Positions 58,208 to 64,000 of a stretch of 64,000 nucleotides of DNA are shown here, one piece after another. Within the stretch, counting starts at the first letter, position 1. Every line of letters begins with the position of its first letter. The DNA is taken from the NCBI RefSeq assembly GCF_003952505.1, contig NZ_CP034450.1, forward strand, positions 6,035,001 to 6,099,000. The letters run 5' to 3'. The notes under the pieces are model-generated. The model had not been told where the DNA came from and did not search any database. It worked only from the letters and a program-made list of their open reading frames with translations. The position numbers and the translations under genes are program-made. Source of the DNA: Mesorhizobium sp. M4B.F.Ca.ET.058.02.1.1 (lineage in GTDB: Bacteria > Pseudomonadota > Alphaproteobacteria > Rhizobiales > Rhizobiaceae).

Positions 58208-59063
58208 CCAGCGCAAGCTGGTCCGTGATCTCGAAGCGCTCGGAAACGCCGACACGGATCATGTTGAGGCTGCCCTCGCGGGTGAAGCGGAATTCGTCCG
58301 GCGAATCCGAGCCAGCCGGCAGCCCGCCGTAGAAGGAGATGAGGCGCGTTCCGCCATCGGGCCAGGTCACGGTGACATCGGCCTTGTCCGCGCCCTTGTG
58401 CTCGATCCTTGCCTTGCAGAGGGTCATCGGCTGGCCCACATAGCGGGCGCAGGGAATGCCGGTCCCGGCATCGTCTGGCGCCTGCGGCGGCTCGAGCCGC
58501 GCCACGGTCGCGGTCTCGCCGGGGATTTCCCCGGTCGAGGGGTTTTCGCTTGCCGCGAAGGCAAGGCCATAGGCATCTTCCATCGCCGTCCTGCCGATCG
58601 CGGCGGCGGATTTCGGCGCGCCCTGATCTACCTCGCCGAAGCGCGCCGTCAGGTCGGGCGGTGGCGCGGGAGCAGCGGGCGCGTCCGTCGTCCCAGCGGC
58701 CGGCGACGGGTCCTCGGTCGGCATATCGTCCACGGTGGCCGGATTGCCGGGGGTCAGATAGCGCGCCGGCGCCCATCCCTTCACTTGCGGGTTGTCGACC
58801 TCCTCGACCTTGCACCAGGGATTGCCGTTGACCTCGTTGCAACCGAAATTCTTCACACTGGCGCCGCCGGGCAGGCGTCCTTGCACCCTGCCGGTCGCCG
58901 ACGCGGTGACGCGGATGTTGAGGAGATCGTCCGGCGCGAGGCCAGTGACGATGGAGACGATGGTGGTGGACGGATCCTCGGCTCTCGCCGGCAGGGCCGT
59001 CGCCAGCAAAAGGGCGGCGGCCAACGCGACCAGCATCGTTCCTGGCGTATTCGTGCGCCTCAT
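58200..59063 (-). CDS. exported SH3-like domain protein
   Basis: A 287-residue exported protein. The signal peptide is TMLVALAAALLLATALPARA. A bacterial SH3-like domain follows (GLAPDDLLNIRVTASATGRV, then WCKVEEVDNPQVKGWAPARY). After a Pro/Ala-rich linker comes a domain with IPCARYVGQPMTLCKARIEH and ISFYGGLPAGSDSPDEFRFT, seen in other rhizobial exported proteins of unknown function. ATG 59063 is chosen (AGGTG before it); ATG at 59090 is possible. Confidence 0.75.
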   Translation of the reverse strand: MRRTNTPGTMLVALAAALLLATALPARAEDPSTTIVSIVTGLAPDDLLNIRVTASATGRVQGRLPGGASVKNFGCNEVNGNPWCKVEEVDNPQVKGWAPARYLTPGNPATVDDMPTEDPSPAAGTTDAPAAPAPPPDLTARFGEVDQGAPKSAAAIGRTAMEDAYGLAFAASENPSTGEIPGETATVARLEPPQAPDDAGTGIPCARYVGQPMTLCKARIEHKGADKADVTVTWPDGGTRLISFYGGLPAGSDSPDEFRFTREGSLNMIRVGVSERFEITDQLALGN

Positions 59064-59190
59064 CACCTGGCCATGGCCGATAGGTTCCATCTGGCAGGCT
59101 GGCGCTATGGCGCCGCCGCCTGCCGAGGCGGTTTTATAGAAGACGAGGCAGCGCCATGTCACCCCTGAAAAATTCCGAGCTGGCTCAGGC

Positions 59191-59258
59191 CGGCATGAGC
59201 AAGCTCAGCCCGGCATGAGCTAGCTCAGCCTTGCATGAGCAAGCTCAGCCTTGCATGA
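59191..59258. repeat. 20-bp tandem repeat covering the stop of the metallophosphoesterase gene
   Basis: Three copies plus a partial fourth of a 20-bp unit (CGGCATGAGCAAGCTCAGCC and variants), exactly 20 bp apart. Each unit holds the inverted GAGC/GCTC. The third copy includes the stop codon of the gene at 59245-60003, and the same stop frame recurs in each copy. Confidence 0.9.
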
Positions 59259-60003
59259 ATCCGGTTCTGAGCGCGTGCGCCCATTCCGGCCGTCCCGCCT
59301 GTTCGGCCTGCCTGGCCGCGGCCTCATGGTCGTAGTCGACGGCGATGGCCTCGAAGCGGTCGGGGCGGCCGTGCTCGCCGAGTTCGACGATGCCGTAGCG
59401 CGCATGCGGGGTGCCCTGCTCGGAGACATGCGCCGGCGGCGTGTCATCATCATAGGCCGGGCAACCAATGCTGCCGGGGTTGAAGATGACCGGGCCGCCG
59501 GGAATACGAATCAGCTCTGCGCGATGGCTGTGGCCGCACAGCACGATGCGGCAGGCGCGGTCGAGCGACTTCAGGCGCCGCCTGATCGCGGCCAGCGGCG
59601 CGCGCACCAGCTGGCCGTCGGTGATGGCATCGGCGAGATACTTTTCATCGTGGTCGGGGCGGGCGTGGAAGGCGACCACCCCGGGCGCGATCTCCAGCGT
59701 GAGCGGCAAGGCGAGCAGCGCCTCGCGCTGCGCCACCGTCAGCCGGTCCTGGGCGTAGCGGTCGGACGGCCACATCGTTTCGTCGGCGGGGTCCTGCGCC
59801 ACGCGGCGGTCATGGTTGCCGCGCACGGTCGGCAGGTTGAGCGCCTGCAGCCGTTCCATCGTCTCGCGCGGCCAGAGCGGGCCGGAGACACAGTCGCCGA
59901 GATTGACGGCGATGTCGGCCCCGCCGCGGCGCTCGAGATCGTCGAGCACCGCATCGAGGGCAAGCACATTGCCATGGACGTCGGCGAGAACCGCAATGCG
60001 CAT
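59245..60003 (-). CDS. metallophosphoesterase (YfcE/calcineurin-like)
   Basis: A 252-residue calcineurin-like phosphoesterase. Metal-binding motifs are ADVHGNVLAL (Asp-x-His), NLGDCVSGPLWP, VRGNHDRRV and LCGHSHRAELIR (GHxH), with FNPGSIGCPA near the end, so both metal sites look intact. Its ATG overlaps the stop of the ArsR gene by one base (TGATG), so they are translationally coupled. A 20-bp tandem repeat covers its stop codon. Confidence 0.88.
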   Translation of the reverse strand: MRIAVLADVHGNVLALDAVLDDLERRGGADIAVNLGDCVSGPLWPRETMERLQALNLPTVRGNHDRRVAQDPADETMWPSDRYAQDRLTVAQREALLALPLTLEIAPGVVAFHARPDHDEKYLADAITDGQLVRAPLAAIRRRLKSLDRACRIVLCGHSHRAELIRIPGGPVIFNPGSIGCPAYDDDTPPAHVSEQGTPHARYGIVELGEHGRPDRFEAIAVDYDHEAAARQAEQAGRPEWAHALRTGFMQG

Positions 60004-60359
60004 CAGGCGCTGATCTCGATCTCGGCGGCGCCGACCATGGGCAGCGCCTTGTCATCGCCGGCGGCGGCGATGACGCTGTCGAGCAGGCCGGGGAAGCGGC
60101 GGTCGAGGTCGTCGCGGCGCAGCGTGATCATGCGGTTGGTGCCGACAGCTTCGGTGCGGGTGACGCCGGCCTCGCGCAGTTTGGCCAGATGATAGCTGAG
60201 ATTGGTCTTGGAGCCGAGATCGAGGAACTTGCTGCAGTTCATCGGCACGCCTTCCTTGCTGGCGAGAAAGCGCACGATGGCAAGCCTGGTCGGGTCGCCG
60301 AGCACGGCGAGCACGATCGGCAGGCTGATCTGGTCAGCATTTGGGTGGGGCAGTGTCAT
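60003..60359 (-). CDS. ArsR family transcriptional regulator
   Basis: A 118-residue winged-helix repressor. LAVLGDPTRLAIVRFLASKE is the ArsR start, LGSKTNLSYHLAKLREAGVT the recognition helix with TNLSYHL. No metal-binding CxC pair is evident, although MNCSKF has one Cys. It is coupled to the metallophosphoesterase and divergent from the MFS gene; the palindrome at 60521-60538 is its probable operator. Confidence 0.88.
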   Translation of the reverse strand: MTLPHPNADQISLPIVLAVLGDPTRLAIVRFLASKEGVPMNCSKFLDLGSKTNLSYHLAKLREAGVTRTEAVGTNRMITLRRDDLDRRFPGLLDSVIAAAGDDKALPMVGAAEIEISA

Positions 60360-60520
60360 GCCCGAGAATTAAGCACAAACAGAGCCAACTTCAACGCGTC
60401 TCCTCCTGCGGCGGGTGCAAACGATCTGATCATCGCGGACCAGTCCTGACACAGGGCTGTCAGCAGGGTTCAGCTATTTTTCCCTGGCTTCATTGACATC
60501 ATGCCTCGCCATGTCCAATT

Positions 60521-60538
60521 GTTCAATAACTTTTGAAC
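60521..60538. promoter_or_regulatory. palindromic operator before the MFS gene
   Basis: A perfect inverted repeat GTTCAA-TAACTT-TTGAAC, 15 bases before the MFS start codon. TTGACA at 60493-60498 could be the -35 box. The position between ArsR and MFS fits repression by ArsR. Confidence 0.6.
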
Positions 60539-60553
60539 TAAAAGGACACTCCC

Positions 60554-61732
60554 ATGGACAAGCGGATCTTCTGGCTTGCGCTCGGTTCGTTCGCGATCTC
60601 GACCGAAGGCTTCGTCATCTCCAGCCTTCTGCCTGACATCGCGGCCGATGCTGGCATCTCCGTTCCGCTCGCCGGCTCGCTGATCACCGCTTTCGCGCTC
60701 GCCTATGCGTTCGGCGCGCCGGTCCTGGCGACCTTGACCGGCGAGTGGGACCGGCGCAGCGTCATCCTGTGGACGCTGGTGTTCTTCGTGCTCGGCAATG
60801 TGGTGGCGGCTCTGAGCTCGTCGTTCGAATTGCTGTTGATCGCCCGCATCATCATGGCGCTGTCGTCCGGTCTGTTCGCCGCGACCGCGCAAGGCACGGC
60901 GGTGGCGCTGGTCGATGACCATCACCGGGCGCGTGCCATTGCCGTCGTCGTCGGCGGCACCACGGTGGCGGTTGCAGTCGGCGCGCCGCTCGGTGCGCTT
61001 GTCGCGGCAGTGGCCGGCTGGCGTGGCACTTTCTTCGCCATCGCCGGACTTGGCGCGCTGGCCGGCGCGATCCTCTGGTACCGGCTGCCACGCGGCATCA
61101 TCGGCACCAGGCTGCCGCTCCGGGCGCGTCTGGCGGCGGCGCTGCGGCCCGGCGTGATGCCGATCCTGCTGACGACCGCCCTAGCGCTGGTTGGCGCCTT
61201 CACCGTCTTCAGCTTCATTGCGCCGCTGGCCATCCAGAGCGGGGGCTTGAGCCCGCTGGCGCTGCCCGGAATGCTGCTCGCCTTCGGCGTCGGCGCCGTC
61301 ATCGGCAACATTGCCGGCGGCCAGGCGGCCGACCGCTTCGGCGCGACGCGCACCGTCGCCTGGTCATTGGCGCTGAGCGCGGCGATGGTGATTACCTTCT
61401 CGCTGATCCCGACCTTCCTGCCGCAGCATATCGCCGGGCCGGCGCTGATGGGCATGATGGTGCCGTGGGGCATCGTCGGCTGGGCGTTCCCGCCGGCGCA
61501 GGCGAGCCGCATCATCAAGCTGGCGCCGGACGCCGCGCCGATCGTGCTCTCGCTCAACGCCTCGGCGCTCTATCTCGGCGTGGCGCTGGGCGCGGTGGTC
61601 GGGAGTATGGTGCTGCGCTACGGCGTGCCGGCAGATCTCGGCCTTGTCGCGGCAGTGTTTCCGATCGTAGGCCTGGGTATCGTGCTGGCCGGCCGGGCAT
61701 TGGCCCGCCCGGTCGCAATGCCGGCCGAGTAA
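60554..61732 (+). CDS. MFS transporter (DHA1/Ara-type efflux)
   Basis: A 392-residue twelve-helix major facilitator. FAISTEGFVISSLLPDIAAD at helix 1, TLTGEWDRRSVILWTLVFFV (motif A), and GGTTVAVAVGAPLGALVAAV are typical of DHA1 drug and sugar-efflux members. It is divergent from an ArsR repressor with an operator between them, and so is probably an inducible exporter. Aspects of substrate are unknown. Confidence 0.88.
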   Translation: MDKRIFWLALGSFAISTEGFVISSLLPDIAADAGISVPLAGSLITAFALAYAFGAPVLATLTGEWDRRSVILWTLVFFVLGNVVAALSSSFELLLIARIIMALSSGLFAATAQGTAVALVDDHHRARAIAVVVGGTTVAVAVGAPLGALVAAVAGWRGTFFAIAGLGALAGAILWYRLPRGIIGTRLPLRARLAAALRPGVMPILLTTALALVGAFTVFSFIAPLAIQSGGLSPLALPGMLLAFGVGAVIGNIAGGQAADRFGATRTVAWSLALSAAMVITFSLIPTFLPQHIAGPALMGMMVPWGIVGWAFPPAQASRIIKLAPDAAPIVLSLNASALYLGVALGAVVGSMVLRYGVPADLGLVAAVFPIVGLGIVLAGRALARPVAMPAE

Positions 61733-61763
61733 CCGCTGCAAAGCTGGATTGGCGGCCGCTTAT

Positions 61764-62228
61764 TCAGAGCGAAGGAGTGGCCGCCGGCATTTCCAGATCG
61801 AGATCAGCCACCGCGTCCAGCGCCGCGCGAAGCTTCGCCGCCTGCTCGGCGCCGACCTTGTCCTCGAAACGCTGCTGCGCCGCGCTCCACAGCCTGATCG
61901 CCTCGTCCAGCTTGACATTGCCCTGCGGCGTCAGCCGCACGCGCTTGACGCGGCGGTCGTCCTTGTTGGCGAAAGTCTCGACATAGCCGTCGCGGATCAG
62001 CGGCTTCAGCGTGTGCCCGAGCGCCGAGAGGTCCATGATCAGCGCCTCGGCGATGGTGCCCATCGCCGGCTCGCTGCCGACATGGATCTGAAAGAGCAGG
62101 CCGAACTGCGTGCCCTTCAAGCCCGATGGCGCCAGAGCGTCATCGTAGAAGCGCCCCAGCCTGCGCGCGGCGCGCCGCAGCGTCGCGTTGTTGCAGCGGC
62201 TAAATCCTGGCTTCCGAACTCCGGTCAT
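61764..62228 (-). CDS. MarR family transcriptional regulator
   Basis: A 154-residue winged-helix repressor. NNATLRRAARRLGRFYDDAL begins the dimer helices; SGLKGTQFGLLFQIH is followed by the recognition helix region MGTIAEALIMDLSALGHTLK and the wing NKDDRRVKRVRLTPQGN. AAGGAGC precedes the ATG at 62228. It is divergent from an SDR gene; two palindromic sites lie between them. Confidence 0.88.
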   Translation of the reverse strand: MTGVRKPGFSRCNNATLRRAARRLGRFYDDALAPSGLKGTQFGLLFQIHVGSEPAMGTIAEALIMDLSALGHTLKPLIRDGYVETFANKDDRRVKRVRLTPQGNVKLDEAIRLWSAAQQRFEDKVGAEQAAKLRAALDAVADLDLEMPAATPSL

Positions 62229-62301
62229 GTTCGCTCCTTGCCGGCGAAAAGCTGCGCCGGCCAGCCGCAGAAATAGTTTTCGCCGCCGCCGTTGACAAGA
62301 T

Positions 62302-62342
62302 AGTGGCATATACCTACTTCGGTGAAAGTGGCATATGCCACT
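62302..62342. promoter_or_regulatory. two MarR-type operator copies
   Basis: A perfect 16-bp palindrome AGTGGCATATGCCACT at 62327-62342 and an imperfect copy AGTGGCATATACCTAC at 62302-62317, 25 bp apart (just over two helical turns). A TTGACA box at 62292-62297 lies next to the first copy. Good candidates for MarR binding. Confidence 0.75.
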
Positions 62343-62420
62343 AATATTAAATCGGACATGTCGGCGAATGGCGTGATCGTCGTCGCCGAACCAGAGCGAC
62401 ACGAACAAGGGAACAGGACA

Positions 62421-63215
62421 ATGAGCACGAAGGACAACAAGGGCACGGCCGTGATCACCGGCGCCTCGTCGGGCATCGGCGCGGTCTATGCCGACCGGCT
62501 GGCCGGGCAGGGTTACGACCTGGTGCTGGTGGCGCGGCGCGCCGACCGGCTGCAGGAGGTTGCGGACAGGCTGGCCTATGCCTATGGCCGCAAGGTTAAG
62601 ACGATTGTCGCCGATCTCGCCGGCGACAGCGACCTGCGCCGGGTCGAGCAGGCGATCGCGGCCGACGAGAGCGTGACGCTGCTGGTCAACAATGCCGGCA
62701 TGGGTGGGCTGCAAGTGATCGCCGAGGCCGATGCGGACTCCGCCGAGCGCATGATCAAGGTCAATGTCATCGCCTTGACGCGTTTGACCCGCGCGGTGCT
62801 GCCGGGCCTGCTTGCGCGCAACCGAGGCGCCATCGTCAACATCGCCTCGGTGGTCGCCTACGGCATCGCCGTCGGTGGCATCTACAGCGGCACCAAGGCC
62901 TATGTCGTCAACTTCACTGAAGCGTTGCAGAGCGAAGTCGCCGGCACCGAGGTGAGGGCACAGGTCGTGCTGCCCGGACCGATCCGCACCGAGTTCTGGG
63001 ACGTGTCCGGGATCAGCCTCGACAGGATCAACCAGGACTGGGTGATGACGGCCGACGATCTGGTCGACGCGGCACTTGCCGGTTTTGCCCAGGGCGAGAC
63101 CGTTACCGCGCCAGGCCTTGCCGACCCGGCCGGCTTGGATACATATCTCGGCGCCAGGGACCATTTCTACGGCAGCCTGTTCGCCGGCAAGCCGGCGGCA
63201 CGCTACGCCGTATAG
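62421..63215 (+). CDS. SDR family oxidoreductase
   Basis: A 264-residue short-chain dehydrogenase. The cofactor motif is TGASSGIG (residues 13-20), NNAG follows at about residue 92, and the active-site YSGTK is in GGIYSGTKAYVVNF, with IVNIASVVAYG carrying the Ser region. AGGGAACAGG precedes the ATG at 62421. It is under probable MarR control and likely reduces a ketone or aldehyde. Confidence 0.88.
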   Translation: MSTKDNKGTAVITGASSGIGAVYADRLAGQGYDLVLVARRADRLQEVADRLAYAYGRKVKTIVADLAGDSDLRRVEQAIAADESVTLLVNNAGMGGLQVIAEADADSAERMIKVNVIALTRLTRAVLPGLLARNRGAIVNIASVVAYGIAVGGIYSGTKAYVVNFTEALQSEVAGTEVRAQVVLPGPIRTEFWDVSGISLDRINQDWVMTADDLVDAALAGFAQGETVTAPGLADPAGLDTYLGARDHFYGSLFAGKPAARYAV

Positions 63216-63226
63216 TCCCCCTGCCG

Positions 63227-63826
63227 CTAGGTTGGCCGCCACATCTGCAGGATCGAGGCGGCCAGCAGCAGGCCAAGCGCAATGTTGAGCGCGCGCCACT
63301 GCCGCTCGGTCTTGAGCAGCCTCGCGAGCAGCGTGCCGGCCACGCACCACAGCGACAACGAGAAGGCCGCGGCAAGCCCGAACACCGCGCCGAGCAGCAG
63401 GGCGAGCCGCAAGGGTCCGTCGGCAAGCGCTGCGAAGGATGCGGCGGCGCCCAGCCCCATCGCCCAGCCCTTCGGGTTCATCCACTGAATGCCGGCGCCG
63501 CCGAAAAAGCTGTTCGGCCTGGCCATGGACACGTCGAGGTTCGGCGGGCCGCTGCGGCCGATCTTGACCGCCAGCCAGATCAGATAGAGCGAGCCCGCGA
63601 TCTTCATCGCCAGTTGCAGGGACGGGACGGCGGCGAGCAGGCCGGCGAGCCCGGCGGCACCCGCGGCCGCCACAGTAGCCAGGCCGGCGGCGCTGCCGGC
63701 CATCAGCGGCACGGATCGGCGAAAGCCGAACTGCGCGCCGGAGGCCGTCGACAGGGTCGTGGCAATGCCCGGCGTCGAGGTGGAGATGAGAGCGAACAGG
63801 GCGAGTGGAAGGATGGTTTTGAACAT
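63227..63826 (-). CDS. LysE family translocator
   Basis: A 199-residue inner-membrane exporter of the LysE/RhtB type. ALISTSTPGIATTLSTASG is the N-terminal signature, followed by LQLAMKIAGSLYLIWLAVKI and IQWMNPKGWAMGLGAAASF. AAAGGAGCC precedes the ATG at 63826. It is divergent from a LysR regulator, the usual layout for amino-acid exporters and their activators. Confidence 0.88.
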   Translation of the reverse strand: MFKTILPLALFALISTSTPGIATTLSTASGAQFGFRRSVPLMAGSAAGLATVAAAGAAGLAGLLAAVPSLQLAMKIAGSLYLIWLAVKIGRSGPPNLDVSMARPNSFFGGAGIQWMNPKGWAMGLGAAASFAALADGPLRLALLLGAVFGLAAAFSLSLWCVAGTLLARLLKTERQWRALNIALGLLLAASILQMWRPT

Positions 63827-63877
63827 GCAGGCTCCTTTCGCGGGAACCTGCATGCTAAAGCGCGCTTCGCATCAGTA

Positions 63878-63916
63878 AATGCAATGTTTGATATGATTTG
63901 CATTAACATCTATAAT
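63878..63916. promoter_or_regulatory. operator and strong promoter between LysE and LysR
   Basis: An inverted repeat AATGCAA/TTGCATT (63878-63904) overlaps a near-consensus promoter TTGATA-17-TATAAT (63888-63916) reading toward the LysR gene. The expected start point is at or next to that gene's ATG (63923), so the mRNA may be leaderless. Confidence 0.6.
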
Positions 63917-63922
63917 GCCAAA

Positions 63923-64000
63923 ATGATCCGCAATCTCGACACCGCGTTGATCCGAACCTTCGTCACCGTCACCGACAGGGCCAGCATGACGGCGGCGGCC
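63923..64000 (+). CDS. LysR family regulator, N-terminal part only
   Basis: Open to the end of the window, so partial. It encodes 26 residues (IRNLDTALIRTFVTVTDRAS then MTAAA) typical of the start of the LysR helix-turn-helix. It is divergent from the LysE gene, which it probably controls. No RBS is seen before the ATG; the promoter places the start point there, so it may be translated without a leader. Confidence 0.75.
   Translation, partial: MIRNLDTALIRTFVTVTDRASMTAAA

Noticed and set aside
59191..59258. CRISPR array from the 20-bp repeats
   Set aside because: The units are contiguous without spacers, and no cas genes are present.

Overview
The window looks like a chromosomal segment from an alphaproteobacterium of the Rhizobiales (Hyphomicrobiales), most likely Mesorhizobium or a close relative. 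The signs are high GC, dense coding, a trxB-lsrB gene pair followed by an AbcR-type small RNA, a long-form CarB, extensin-like proteins, and short intergenic palindromes of the kind common in rhizobial genomes. I see no rRNA, tRNA, CRISPR array, insertion sequence, prophage or replication origin. Nearly everything is core or lightly accessory chromosome.

Layout. 0-5 kb: small envelope proteins (exported protein, CapA-like, DUF3137, DUF2314, SemiSWEET). 5.05-5.99 kb: about 0.9 kb without a convincing gene. 6-7 kb: a diacylglycerol-kinase-type lipid kinase with a TTG start, preceded by a palindromic repeat. 7.1-10.8 kb: a translationally coupled operon of GMC oxidoreductase, mandelate-racemase-family enzyme and 3-hydroxyacid dehydrogenase, probably for sugar-acid catabolism. 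11-14 kb: ADE1-type purC, an acyl-CoA thioesterase, and an HxlR regulator divergent from an FMN reductase. 14.08-14.72 kb: two decayed genes (an HxlR regulator and the tail of a quinone oxidoreductase). 14.8-26.4 kb: glucoamylase-like protein, transporters, three regulator/enzyme pairs, a CorC/HlyC protein, two adjacent extensin-like proteins and a TPR protein. 26.6-34.3 kb: greA, then the ADP-heptose and LPS inner-core genes in two blocks, waaC-waaF-hldD on the minus strand and hldE-gmhA-gmhB on the plus strand. hldD carries a one-base deletion.

34-38 kb: Lrp regulator, trxB, lsrB/vtlR, a methyltransferase-like membrane protein, an AbcR-like sRNA and a second candidate sRNA. 38-48 kb: EF-G-like GTPase, a GGDEF/EAL protein, hydrolase, ICMT-like protein, cupin, aspartate aminotransferase, two coupled EAL proteins and a GST. 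48-54 kb: cspA, small exported proteins, ogt, a lytic transglycosylase lipoprotein, GNAT, DUF4142, cupin and RidA. 54.5-58 kb: carB. 58-64 kb: SH3-like protein, ArsR/metallophosphoesterase divergent from an MFS transporter, MarR divergent from an SDR, and LysE divergent from a LysR gene that runs off the window.

How the genes work together. hldE, gmhA, gmhB and hldD would make ADP-L-glycero-D-manno-heptose, and WaaC and WaaF would add it to the LPS core. If real, the hldD frameshift would break this set at the epimerase step. LsrB/VtlR lies next to an sRNA whose hairpin loop carries an anti-Shine-Dalgarno motif, which fits the known rhizobial regulator-sRNA link. Several regulator/enzyme pairs are divergent and have a clear palindrome between them. 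The observations most worth following are the sRNA locus at 37.7-38.1 kb, the hldD frameshift, the intrinsic terminator upstream of greA, and the coupled pair of EAL proteins.
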